A program made the position numbers and the translations under genes. The notes under the pieces are model-generated. The model saw nothing but the letters and a program-made list of their open reading frames with translations. It did no database searches and was not told the DNA's origin. This document shows, piece after piece, positions 15,336 through 23,085 of a DNA stretch of 30,618 nucleotides; position 1 is the stretch's first letter; each line of letters begins with the position of its first letter. Source of the stretch: JACPFJ01 sp041738275 (GTDB lineage: Bacteria > Desulfobacterota > Desulfuromonadia > Geobacterales > Pseudopelobacteraceae); NCBI GenBank assembly GCA_041738275.1, contig JBGSQD010000317.1, positions 1 through 30,618 of the forward strand, given 5' to 3'.

Positions 15336-15932
15336 ATGCCCCAACTGCCATTGCATATAGATATCCATGACAGGATCATCCTGGTTGTTGGAGGTGGAAC
15401 CGTGGCCTGTCGCAAGCTGCAGGTCCTGCTGGCAGCGCACGCCACCGTACGTGTGGTGGCGCCGGACATGAAACCGGAAATATCGGCGTTATCTGAATCC
15501 GGAGTCATTACCACACGAACCGGCCGCTATGAGGCCAGTGACCTGGAGGGCGTTTTTTTGGCGGTGGCGGCCAGTAACGATAGCGGGGTTAATCGCATGG
15601 TTGCAACAGATGCCCGGCAGCGGGGTATCCTGGTTGTGGTGACAGATGCGCCGGAGTTAAGCACTTGCACATTTCCGGCCATGCTCCGCCGCGGCAACCT
15701 GGAGATCAGCGTCGCAACCGGTGGACGTTGCCCCGCTTTTGCGGCATTAGTCAGGGATGTTCTGGCTGAGGTGATAGGTGATGGTTACGGCATTGCCCTG
15801 GAACAACTCGCCCTTGAGCGCGAAAAGCTATTGACGGAAGGGAACGGCAGCACATACAATAAAAAGGTTATACGCGCTCACGCCATGCGCCTGATCAACG
15901 AGTTAACCCAAAACAAGGAACAAGTGCCATGA
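15336..15932 (+). CDS. Precorrin-2 dehydrogenase / sirohydrochlorin ferrochelatase (Met8/CysG N-terminal type)
   Basis: This 198-residue protein starts at ATG 15336, preceded by AGGAG at good spacing; longer in-frame starts overlap the divergent trxA promoter. The NAD-binding loop is VVGGGTVACRK (17-27), and TDAPELSTCTFPA contains D104, at the position of the CysG catalytic Asp. It oxidises precorrin-2 to sirohydrochlorin and may insert iron to give sirohaem. The methyltransferase half of CysG is absent here and lies instead in the cobA-hemD fusion at 19902. It overlaps ccsA by 4 bp (ATGA) and heads the tetrapyrrole cluster. Confidence 0.92.
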   Translation: MPQLPLHIDIHDRIILVVGGGTVACRKLQVLLAAHATVRVVAPDMKPEISALSESGVITTRTGRYEASDLEGVFLAVAASNDSGVNRMVATDARQRGILVVVTDAPELSTCTFPAMLRRGNLEISVATGGRCPAFAALVRDVLAEVIGDGYGIALEQLALEREKLLTEGNGSTYNKKVIRAHAMRLINELTQNKEQVP

Positions 15933-16729
15933 CGCACCTTTTTTTCTCTCTGACCCTGGGCCTGTACATCTGTGCTACAGCAGCCTACCTGGCTTGCCTG
16001 TTCCGTACATCCCAAGGACTGACACTGTGGGCCAGCAGGCTGCTTGCCAGCGGCTGCATCGCCCACATCCTCTCTACCGTCCATCTGGCCAGCTTGAACA
16101 AGCATCTACCGCTGACCAACATGCAGGAATCACTGTCTTTTTTCAGCCTGATGATTGTCGGGGTATTCATATTTTTCGATCGTCGTTACAAGGTGACGAC
16201 CCTCGGCTCCTTTGTCACGCCGGTGGCGTTACTCATGTTGATCGTTTCCAGTACGATGCACGGTGGAGTTCGCCAATTGCCGCCAATCCTGCAAAGCAAC
16301 TGGTTCTGGTTCCATGCCATGCTGGCGTTTTTCAGCTACGCAGCCTTCACCATCGCCTGCGGCGTAGCAGTGATGTACCTGATTCAACGACATTTCCTAA
16401 AGGCAAAGAATTTCGGGGCTCTCTTCCAGAAGCTGCCCTCTCTGGAGACGCTTGACGAGATCAGTTACCGCTGCCTGGCGGTCGGCTTCCCCATGCTGAC
16501 TTTTGCCATTATTTCCGGCGCCATCTGGTCAGAGCAAGCCATGGGGAGCTACTGGGTCTGGGATCCCAAACAAACCTGGTCGCTGATAACCTGGCTGATC
16601 TACGCAGCACTGCTGCATGGCCGCCTGACTATCGGCTGGCGCGGTAAACGCGCCGCACTTCTTTCAATTGTCGGGTTCATCGTGTTACTTATCACCTTTT
16701 TCGGCATGAAACACAGCATCACATGGTAG
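15929..16729 (+). CDS. ccsA: Cytochrome c assembly protein CcsA (System II / HemX family)
   Basis: This 266-residue protein has about eight transmembrane helices and the tryptophan-rich haem-handling motif WSEQAMGSYWVWDPKQTW (200-217). Candidate haem-ligand histidines are H129, H230 and H262. The family moves or presents haem on the outer face of the membrane for covalent attachment to c-type cytochromes together with ResB/CcsB, or stabilises HemA (HemX). The position between sirohaem synthase and hemA is typical of Geobacter-like genomes, where c-type cytochromes are abundant. No ccsB/resB partner is visible here. Confidence 0.92.
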   Translation: MTHLFFSLTLGLYICATAAYLACLFRTSQGLTLWASRLLASGCIAHILSTVHLASLNKHLPLTNMQESLSFFSLMIVGVFIFFDRRYKVTTLGSFVTPVALLMLIVSSTMHGGVRQLPPILQSNWFWFHAMLAFFSYAAFTIACGVAVMYLIQRHFLKAKNFGALFQKLPSLETLDEISYRCLAVGFPMLTFAIISGAIWSEQAMGSYWVWDPKQTWSLITWLIYAALLHGRLTIGWRGKRAALLSIVGFIVLLITFFGMKHSITW

Positions 16730-16778
16730 CCGTAATCATGCTCAGGACAAAGCAACTCATCATGGATATATCAGCCAA

Positions 16779-18080
16779 ATGAACATTATCGTAGTTGGTC
16801 TCTCCCATAAAACCGCATCTGTTGAAATACGGGAAAAAGTGGCTTTTTCTCCCAACCAGATTGAAAAACCGTTACGCGAACTGGTTTCTCTGGACAACCT
16901 TGTCGAGGGAGTGATCGTCTCTACCTGCAACCGGGTGGAGATCTACGCCACGACTCGCGATATTGCCGGAGGCATTGCCCGAGTCAAGCGTTTCCTGGCG
17001 GATTACCACCGTATACCTCTTGAATCGCTTGAGCCGCACCTGTACAGCTACCATTCCGAGGCTGCCATTCGTCATGTCTTCCGGGTTGCCTCCAGTCTTG
17101 ACTCCATGGTGGTTGGCGAACCCCAGATCCTGGGCCAGATCAAGACTTCCTACGGCTATGCCGCAGAGTACAAAACATCAGGAATCATCCTTAACCGCTT
17201 TCTGCACAAGGCCTTCTCGGTGGCAAAACGTGTCCGCACCGAGACCAGGATCGCCTCCTCAGCCGTGTCGGTGGCATTTGCCGCTGTAGAGCTGGCCAAG
17301 AAGGTTCTTGGTGATCTGTCGGACAAAACGGTTATGTTGATCGGTGCCGGCGAGATGTGCGAACTGGCAGCCAAACACTTCCTGAACAGCGGCGCCCGCG
17401 GGGTGATGGTGACCAATCGCACCTTTGAACGGGCCGAGCGGCTGGCCGAAGAGTTTGGCGGCGAGGCCGTGCTTTTCGAGGAACTGCTGGAAAATATTCA
17501 CCGGGCGGATATCGTACTTTCCTCCACAGGTGCCCCGCATATCATCATTGGCCCAAAAGATGTGGAAGAGGCTGTCCGCCGGCGCAGGTTCAAGCCTATG
17601 TTCTTTATCGATATCGCGGTGCCGCGCGACATCGATCCCAAGGTGGACGATCTGGAGAATGCCTACCTCTTCACGGTGGACAACCTGCAGGAGATCGTTC
17701 AGGCCAATCTGGCCCAGCGCAACCTTGAGGCTGAAAAGGCCGAAGAGATCATCAACCAGGAGATCGGCCAGTTCTACAAATGGCTCTCCTCGCTGGAGGT
17801 GACACCCACCATTGTTGCCCTGCGCACAAGGTTTGACGAGATCCGCAAGAGCGAGCTCAGCCGGACTGTTTCTGCCTGGAAGGATATGACACCGGAGGAT
17901 GAAAAGCGTTTGGAGGCCCTCACAGCGGCCATGATGAACAAACTCCTCCATACCCCGACCGCTGTCCTGAAAAAGGCCGGCCAGGGCGGACGTGTCGATC
18001 TTTATGTGGATGCGTTGCGCCAGTTGTTCGACCTGGAAGCAGCACCGGATGACGACGAGGAACTGGAGCTGGAGGAGTGA
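16779..18080 (+). CDS. hemA: Glutamyl-tRNA reductase HemA
   Basis: This 433-residue NADPH-dependent enzyme reduces glutamyl-tRNA to glutamate-1-semialdehyde, the committed step of C5 haem synthesis. The catalytic cysteine is C50 in STCNRVEIYA. The region DSMVVGEPQILGQIK and the NADP-binding MLIGAGEMCELAAKHF are conserved, and a C-terminal dimerisation domain ends in an acidic tail. The ATG at 16779 has only a weak ribosome site (GGATAT). A 14-codon frame (16738-16782) ends across it, so reinitiation is possible. Confidence 0.97.
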   Translation: MNIIVVGLSHKTASVEIREKVAFSPNQIEKPLRELVSLDNLVEGVIVSTCNRVEIYATTRDIAGGIARVKRFLADYHRIPLESLEPHLYSYHSEAAIRHVFRVASSLDSMVVGEPQILGQIKTSYGYAAEYKTSGIILNRFLHKAFSVAKRVRTETRIASSAVSVAFAAVELAKKVLGDLSDKTVMLIGAGEMCELAAKHFLNSGARGVMVTNRTFERAERLAEEFGGEAVLFEELLENIHRADIVLSSTGAPHIIIGPKDVEEAVRRRRFKPMFFIDIAVPRDIDPKVDDLENAYLFTVDNLQEIVQANLAQRNLEAEKAEEIINQEIGQFYKWLSSLEVTPTIVALRTRFDEIRKSELSRTVSAWKDMTPEDEKRLEALTAAMMNKLLHTPTAVLKKAGQGGRVDLYVDALRQLFDLEAAPDDDEELELEE

Positions 18081-18772
18081 TCCTGCCGGTACCACTCATC
18101 GCCGGAAGGTTGATCAAGCGTTATAAGCGTTTCCTGGCAGATGTGGAGTTGGAGGATGGGAACATTGTCACCGCTCACTGCCCCAACTCGGGAAGCATGA
18201 AGGGTTGTGCAACCCCTGGAAGCCGGGTGTTTCTATCCCGCAGCCCTAACCAAAGTCGCAAGTATCCCTTGACGTGGGAACTTGTCGAGGCGGACGGCTG
18301 CTGGGCCGGCATTAACACAAGCCTTCCTAACCGCCTGACCCGTGAGGCCATCGAGAATGGCATCGTCACGGAACTGCAGGGGTACGACTCCATCCGCCCC
18401 GAGGTGCCCTACGGCCGGCACAGTCGCATCGACCTGCTGCTGGAAGGATTATCAGGCCGCTGTTATGTAGAGGTCAAGAATGTTACCCTGGTGGAGGAGA
18501 AGCGGGCTTTGTTTCCCGATGCCGTCACCATCCGCGGGCAGAAGCACCTCAACGAGTTGATGCGGGTTGTGCAGGAAGGCGATCGCGGTGTGATCTTCTT
18601 TACCGTTCAGCGGGGTGATGGGGAGAGTGTCTCTCCCGCAGATGCCATCGATCCGGAGTATGGACGTCTCCTGCGTCTGGCCTTGGCAAATGGCGTGGAA
18701 GCACTGGCCTACCGTGCGCAGGTGACACCGCAGGAAATTCTGTTGACGAAACGTCTGCCGGTTGTCGTGTAA
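18077..18772 (+). CDS. sfsA: SfsA family DNA-binding / nuclease protein
   Basis: This 231-residue protein starts at GTG 18077, overlapping the hemA stop by 4 bp (GTGA), with GGAG 8 bp upstream. SfsA signatures are AHCPNSGSMKGC near the N-terminus and RIDLLLEG...CYVEVKNVTL...FPDAVTIRGQKHLNEL, which resembles a PD-(D/E)xK nuclease centre. It was named for sugar-fermentation stimulation in E. coli; the biological role is uncertain. Its place inside a haem operon is probably positional. Confidence 0.95.
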   Translation: MILPVPLIAGRLIKRYKRFLADVELEDGNIVTAHCPNSGSMKGCATPGSRVFLSRSPNQSRKYPLTWELVEADGCWAGINTSLPNRLTREAIENGIVTELQGYDSIRPEVPYGRHSRIDLLLEGLSGRCYVEVKNVTLVEEKRALFPDAVTIRGQKHLNELMRVVQEGDRGVIFFTVQRGDGESVSPADAIDPEYGRLLRLALANGVEALAYRAQVTPQEILLTKRLPVVV

Positions 18773-18787
18773 TACTGATAGAATTAC

Positions 18788-18810
18788 CATGAAGTAAAGA
18801 CTGCTTCATG
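18788..18810 (+). terminator. Weak hairpin after sfsA
   Basis: CATGAAG and CTTCATG form a 7-bp stem around 9 bases, shortly after the sfsA stop. No T-run follows, so it may be only a weak pause or processing site between sfsA and hemC. Confidence 0.3.
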
Positions 18811-18872
18811 TTACTGGGATACATGGTGAAAGATATGCAACTTCCTGCAAATTCAAAAAACGGAGAATTAAT

Positions 18873-19814
18873 ATGCCCCCAAAACAGTTGAGGATCGGTA
18901 CCCGCGCCAGCCAGCTGGCCCTCTGGCAGGCCAACTGGGTCAAGTCGGAGCTGGAGAAGAAATACCCCGGGATGGAGGTTACCCTGACCAAGATCAAGAC
19001 CATCGGCGACAAGATCCTTGACGTCCCGTTGGCACAGGTCGGCGGCAAGGGACTGTTCGTCAAGGAGATAGAAGAGGCCATGCTGCGTGATGAAATCGAC
19101 ATCGCCGTGCACAGCATGAAGGATGTTCCGACCGATTTCCCGGAAGGTCTGGGGCTGTACTGCATCACTGAACGTGAAGACCCGCGCGATGCCGTCATCT
19201 CCCGCAACGTTAAATTCGCTGACCTGCCCCAGGGGGCCCGGATCGGCACCAGCGCACTGCGCCGCCAGGCTCAGCTGCTGAAGGTGCGTCCTGACCTGGA
19301 AATGTGCATAATACGCGGCAATGTGGAGACCCGCATCCGCAAGCTTGAAGATGACAAGCTGGATGCGGTAATACTTGCTGCCGCCGGCCTGAAGCGGCTC
19401 GGTTTTACTGAGCAGGTGGCCGAATACCTGGACGTCGATCTTTCTATCCCGGCCATCGGTCAGGGTGCCCTCGGGATTGAGTGCCGACTGGCAGACCCGG
19501 TTATCACCGAAACCATCGCCTTCTTCAACCACCCTGACACCAGCTATGCCGTACGGGCGGAACGCGCCCTTCTGAAGCGCTGCGAGGGGGGATGTCAAGT
19601 ACCGATAGCAGCCCACGGCACAGTAAATTCTGGTCAACTGCGACTGGTTGGCTTTATCGCGGCAGTTGACGGCAGCCGCTCTGTTCGGGGCGAGATCAGC
19701 GGACCTGTGACGGAATGTGAACAGTTGGGGATCAAGCTGGCGGACCAACTGCTGGCTGATGGCGGCAAAGAAATTTTGGAAGAAGTGTACCAGCGCGAGA
19801 TCATTTCGGGCTAA
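18873..19814 (+). CDS. hemC: Porphobilinogen deaminase (hydroxymethylbilane synthase)
   Basis: This 313-residue enzyme polymerises four porphobilinogens into hydroxymethylbilane. Visible residues are D84 in VHSMKDVPT (catalytic Asp), the arginine-rich GTSALRRQAQL, and C241 in CEGGCQVPIAAHG, which carries the dipyrromethane cofactor. The ATG follows CGGAG at good spacing. It is separated from sfsA by 100 bp, so it may have its own promoter, but the order hemA-sfsA-hemC-cobA/hemD is functionally coherent. Confidence 0.97.
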   Translation: MPPKQLRIGTRASQLALWQANWVKSELEKKYPGMEVTLTKIKTIGDKILDVPLAQVGGKGLFVKEIEEAMLRDEIDIAVHSMKDVPTDFPEGLGLYCITEREDPRDAVISRNVKFADLPQGARIGTSALRRQAQLLKVRPDLEMCIIRGNVETRIRKLEDDKLDAVILAAAGLKRLGFTEQVAEYLDVDLSIPAIGQGALGIECRLADPVITETIAFFNHPDTSYAVRAERALLKRCEGGCQVPIAAHGTVNSGQLRLVGFIAAVDGSRSVRGEISGPVTECEQLGIKLADQLLADGGKEILEEVYQREIISG

Positions 19815-19901
19815 GGCACTCATTTGTAACCGTCTGTTTTTATGCAGGAAAAAGTTTAAACTGCGCATGCTTACAGGCTGCGCTTCCGGAGTTGGTGCGA
19901 T

Positions 19902-21434
19902 ATGACAGCAGAACTGAATAAGGGAATCGTTTACTTGGTCGGTGCCGGCCCGGGTGATCCTGGATTGATCACCCTGCGGGGAATCGAATGTCTGTGCCGG
20001 GCAGATGTGGTGGTCTACGACTATCTGGCTAACGAGCAGTTGCTGGCATACGCCCCTGACAATGCCGAGCGGGTCTACGCCGGCAAGATCGGCGGCAGAC
20101 ACAATCAGGACCAGGAAGAGATCAACCGCCTGCTGGTGCAAAAGGGACAGGAAGGCAAGACAGTCGTCCGTCTCAAGGGCGGCGATCCCTTCGTGTTCGG
20201 ACGTGGGGGTGAAGAGTGTGAGGCTCTGCGAGAAGCGGGGATCGCTTTCGAAGTTATTCCCGGCATCACTGCCGCAGTAGGGGCGGCAGCCTACGCCGGA
20301 ATCCCCCTTACTCACCGTGATTTTACCGCCTCGGTAGCATTCGTTACGGGCCAGGAAGGAAAGGATAAGGACGAATCCACTATTGATTGGCAGAGGCTTT
20401 CTCAAGGCAACGGCACCATAGTGTTCTATATGGGAATCACGACCCTGCGAAAAAACATGGGCAGGCTGATGGAAAACGGCAGGAACCCGCAGACGCCTGT
20501 CGCGCTTGTACGATGGGGTACGACCCCGGGACAGCAGGTACTGACCGGCTGCCTGTCCGACATCGCTGATCGTGCCGAACAGGCCGGATTCAAGCCGCCG
20601 GCGGTGACTATCGTCGGCGAGGTTGTCGGCCTGCGAGAAAAGCTGCGCTGGTTCGACTGCCGGCCGCTGTTCGGAAGAAAGATCCTGGTGACTCGCGCAG
20701 CTGATCAGGCAGGTGAATTTTCACTTTTGCTGTCCGAGTACGGGGCAACGGCCATCGAATGTCCAACCATCCGTCTGGTTGAACCGGAAAATTGGGAACC
20801 GCTGGATGCCGTTATCATGGAGCTTGCCGGCTATGACTGGCTGGTGTTTACCTCAGGCAATGCGGTGCGCAACTTTTTCCAGCGGCTTGAGACGCTCAAG
20901 CTCGATGCCAGGGCACTCGCCTCGTGCCGTGTCTGTGCCGTAGGGCCAAAGACAGCCGAGGCGATCCAGGCCTTTGGCATCCGCGCAGACCTGATAGCAT
21001 CAGACTACAAAGCTGAAGGGGTTGTTGCCGAGCTCGGTAAACAGGCGATCGCCGGGAAAAGGATTCTCTTTCCCCGGGCTGACCGCGCCCGTGAGGTCAT
21101 ACCCCAAGAGCTGAAGCGACTGGGAGCACGAGTGGACAGCCCGGTGGCCTACCGCAACGTCCTTCCGGAGCGCCTACCTCCCGAGGCGATCTTTGCCCTG
21201 GAGACCCGTTCCGTGGACTGCATCACTTTCACATCGTCGTCTACGGTGCAAAACCTCGCTGAAATGCTGGGTAAAGATCTTCTGGTAAACATGCTCAAAG
21301 GGGTAACGGTCGCCTCCATTGGGCCGGTCACATCCCGCACCTGCCGCGAAATGGGGCTCAAGGTCGACATCGAACCGCAGCGGTCCACACTTGCGGAGCT
21401 GGTTGCAGCCATCGCACAACATTTTACCCATTAA
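19902..21434 (+). CDS. cobA-hemD: Uroporphyrinogen-III methyltransferase / uroporphyrinogen-III synthase fusion (CobA-HemD)
   Basis: This 510-residue bifunctional protein has a SAM-dependent uroporphyrinogen-III C-methyltransferase at about 8-250 (VGAGPGDPGLITLRG; GGDPFVFGRGGEE). A HemD uroporphyrinogen-III synthase follows at about 262-505 (KILVTRAADQAGEFS; VDCITFTSSSTVQN). HemD closes hydroxymethylbilane to uroporphyrinogen III, and the methyltransferase diverts it to precorrin-2 for sirohaem and cobalamin. Such fusions are known in Geobacter-like and clostridial genomes and complement the stand-alone dehydrogenase at 15336. It lies 87 bp after hemC, with GGAG about 12 bases before the ATG. 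Confidence 0.96.
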   Translation: MTAELNKGIVYLVGAGPGDPGLITLRGIECLCRADVVVYDYLANEQLLAYAPDNAERVYAGKIGGRHNQDQEEINRLLVQKGQEGKTVVRLKGGDPFVFGRGGEECEALREAGIAFEVIPGITAAVGAAAYAGIPLTHRDFTASVAFVTGQEGKDKDESTIDWQRLSQGNGTIVFYMGITTLRKNMGRLMENGRNPQTPVALVRWGTTPGQQVLTGCLSDIADRAEQAGFKPPAVTIVGEVVGLREKLRWFDCRPLFGRKILVTRAADQAGEFSLLLSEYGATAIECPTIRLVEPENWEPLDAVIMELAGYDWLVFTSGNAVRNFFQRLETLKLDARALASCRVCAVGPKTAEAIQAFGIRADLIASDYKAEGVVAELGKQAIAGKRILFPRADRAREVIPQELKRLGARVDSPVAYRNVLPERLPPEAIFALETRSVDCITFTSSSTVQNLAEMLGKDLLVNMLKGVTVASIGPVTSRTCREMGLKVDIEPQRSTLAELVAAIAQHFTH

Positions 21435-21442
21435 CAACAAGG

Positions 21443-21886
21443 ATGCGCTTCGCCTGGCTGACAATATTCGCCCTTGCTACGCCATGGAGTGTGGCCATGG
21501 CGCAAAATGCACTACCCATGATTCAATTGCACGTGGGATCTCACCTCATTAATGTCGAACTCGCCGCAACACCTGACACCCGCGACAAGGGGTTGATGAA
21601 CAGGACTTTGCTGCCTGCCAATCGAGGCATGCTGTTCAGTTTTCCAGGAGAGCAAACCTATTGCATGTGGATGCATAACACCACTATTCCCCTGAGCGTT
21701 GCCTTTATCAACTCCAGAGGAGTAATTGTCAATATGGCTGAAATGCCATCCGGAACGGATGACTATTATTGTTCCGAAAAGCCGGTTAGATACGCACTGG
21801 AGATGAACCGAGGCTGGTTTCGGAATAAAGGGGCGTTGCCAGGCACCCGCATCCGGAATATCAGCAAGGTTCCGCCTGGCCGGTAA
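21443..21886 (+). CDS. Exported DUF192 protein
   Basis: This 147-residue protein has a signal peptide (1-20, likely cut after AMA before QNALP) and then the DUF192 domain: TRDKGLMNRTLLPANRGMLFSF, YCMWMHNTTIPLSVAFIN and YALEMNRGWF. The family is widespread, usually exported, with a compact beta fold; its biochemical role is not established. It begins 8 bp after cobA-hemD and is likely co-transcribed as the last gene before a terminator. Confidence 0.92.
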   Translation: MRFAWLTIFALATPWSVAMAQNALPMIQLHVGSHLINVELAATPDTRDKGLMNRTLLPANRGMLFSFPGEQTYCMWMHNTTIPLSVAFINSRGVIVNMAEMPSGTDDYYCSEKPVRYALEMNRGWFRNKGALPGTRIRNISKVPPGR

Positions 21887-21913
21887 CGACACTTCTGTAG
21901 ATTGAAACAAAAA

Positions 21914-21953
21914 CAGGGTTTGCAGGCTGATATTTCATAGCATGCAAACCCTG
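21914..21953. terminator. Bidirectional terminator between convergent genes
   Basis: CAGGGTTTGCA and TGCAAACCCTG are exact 11-bp arms around an 18-base loop, with T-rich sequence on the right and A-rich on the left. It lies between the DUF192 gene (+) and the receiver gene (-), so it can serve both. Confidence 0.8.
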
Positions 21954-21985
21954 GTTTATTATATACTCTTGGTGTTTTTCAGTAT

Positions 21986-22375
21986 TTACGCGGCATGGGG
22001 GTGCAGGTTTTTCAGGGCACAGGACACCGCTTGGCGGATTTCCTCTCGGTCTTCGGCGTCAACAGGTTTCATGGCGTGGTAAAATACTCCAGCCCCCCTC
22101 AGCTTACGCAACAATCCCAAGGAAGTGTCTGAAGCAATCAGTATTATTGGCAGGTTACGATTGCATTGCTTTAATAGCGGGATGATTTCTGCGGCGGACA
22201 TTTCGTCTGTTTTTGAACCTAGAATCACTACCTGGGCACTGTTTTTGAGGACGCCGCAGAGAGCGTTTGCAACCGAACCGGTCACTGATACATTGTACCC
22301 GGCGTCTATGAAAATCTCTGCCATCTGTTTGCGACAATCCTTATCTTCATCCACTATGAGTATTTCTTCTTGCAT
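21986..22375 (-). CDS. Degenerate receiver-domain protein (phosphoacceptor Asp replaced by Gly)
   Basis: This 129-residue single receiver starts at ATG 22375 behind GGGAGGT. The acidic patch DEDKD (9-13), the beta4 Ser/Thr (ASDTS) and the conserved Lys in AMKPVD are present. The beta3 position that should be the phosphorylated Asp is G53 in VVILGSK, encoded GGT. It probably cannot be phosphorylated conventionally and may be an atypical receiver acting through protein contacts. It lies 47 bp after the small membrane protein gene on the same strand, so the two form an operon. Confidence 0.88.
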   Translation of the reverse strand: MQEEILIVDEDKDCRKQMAEIFIDAGYNVSVTGSVANALCGVLKNSAQVVILGSKTDEMSAAEIIPLLKQCNRNLPIILIASDTSLGLLRKLRGAGVFYHAMKPVDAEDREEIRQAVSCALKNLHPHAA

Positions 22376-22422
22376 GGCGTTAACCTCCCACACCCCGAAG
22401 GGTACTCTGCCTGTTTCATTGG

Positions 22423-22677
22423 TCAGGGGTTTTTACCAGGGCTTCCAGCATTGGCTTCCGTAGTTTTTTTATCCTCTAAGGAAAACACACCCTTGACCAT
22501 TCCGCTGAGCAGTATGATCGCAGGTACGGTCTGGAAGAGGAGGATCAGGACACCAAAACCGATAAAGAGGGTTGCCATAAAACCGAGACCTTCGCTGTCC
22601 CCTCCGTTGTTCCCGGATGCCAGAGCCTGTGTCCCGGCTATCATCAGGGATAAGAGTGTTGCAGATATAACTTTCAT
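22423..22677 (-). CDS. Small exported/membrane protein, paralog of the 11451-11702 product
   Basis: The 84 residues start at ATG 22677 behind AAGGGGG; a longer in-frame extension to 22824 has no such site. A signal peptide (1-20, cut after ALA before SG) precedes a Gly-rich linker, one hydrophobic segment (about 32-58, GFMATLFIGFGVLILLFQTVP) and a polar tail. The pattern LFxGFxxLxxxxQxxPAIxxLxxM is shared with the 83-residue protein at 11451. I do not recognise the family. It is coupled to a degenerate receiver gene. I saw no good sigma-54 promoter upstream, so the paralogs may be differently controlled. Confidence 0.8.
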   Translation of the reverse strand: MKVISATLLSLMIAGTQALASGNNGGDSEGLGFMATLFIGFGVLILLFQTVPAIILLSGMVKGVFSLEDKKTTEANAGSPGKNP

Positions 22678-22822
22678 GGTGTTCCCCCTTCTTATTGAAT
22701 CTTGTAATTTATTGTAACGCCTTGCCACATCAATAGAATAGCTTAATGTGAGTGGTATTGCAATAGGATGTAATTGCCATTGAAATATATTTGATACTTT
22801 CAGCTGTTTAAACAAGGAAGCC

Positions 22823-22862
22823 AAAACAAAAAAGGGTTTCCAGCAGTTGCTGAAAACCCTTG
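22823..22862 (-). terminator. Intrinsic terminator of tRNA-Leu
   Basis: On the minus strand AAGGGTTTTCAGCA and its near-complement around ACTG are followed by a T-rich stretch, a few bases beyond the tRNA 3' end. Confidence 0.88.
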
Positions 22863-22868
22863 ATTTTG

Positions 22869-22955
22869 TGGTGCCCAGGACTGGAATCGAACCAGCACAT
22901 CCTTGCGAATACTAGAACCTGAATCTAGCGCGTCTACCAATTCCGCCACCTGGGC
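22869..22955 (-). tRNA. tRNA-Leu (anticodon CAG)
   Basis: This 87-nt class II tRNA has acceptor stem GCCCAGG/CCTGGGC, anticodon stem CTAGA/TCTAG with loop TTCAGGT (anticodon CAG, codon CUG), a long variable arm (TATTCGCAAGGATGTG region) typical of leucine, and T loop TTCGATT. Discriminator A is followed by an encoded CCA. Confidence 0.96.
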
Positions 22956-23085
22956 AATGGAATGAATTATATATCACCAAGCCCGATCTATTTGCAAGAA
23001 AAAAATGGGTATTTCCCTTCCATTATTACGCTTGATTTGCTACAGTCATAAACCTCCCACTTTACAAGAAGGACACCCGCCAAAT

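Noticed and set aside
18600..20405. Long minus-strand open frame opposite sfsA, hemC and cobA-hemD
   Set aside because: It runs across three well-supported genes and two intergenic gaps; no motif or ribosome site supports it.
22678..22868. Possible sigma-54 promoter before the 84-residue membrane gene
   Set aside because: A TGGCAAG element is present on the minus strand, but the base pair at -12 is CA rather than GC at the required spacing.
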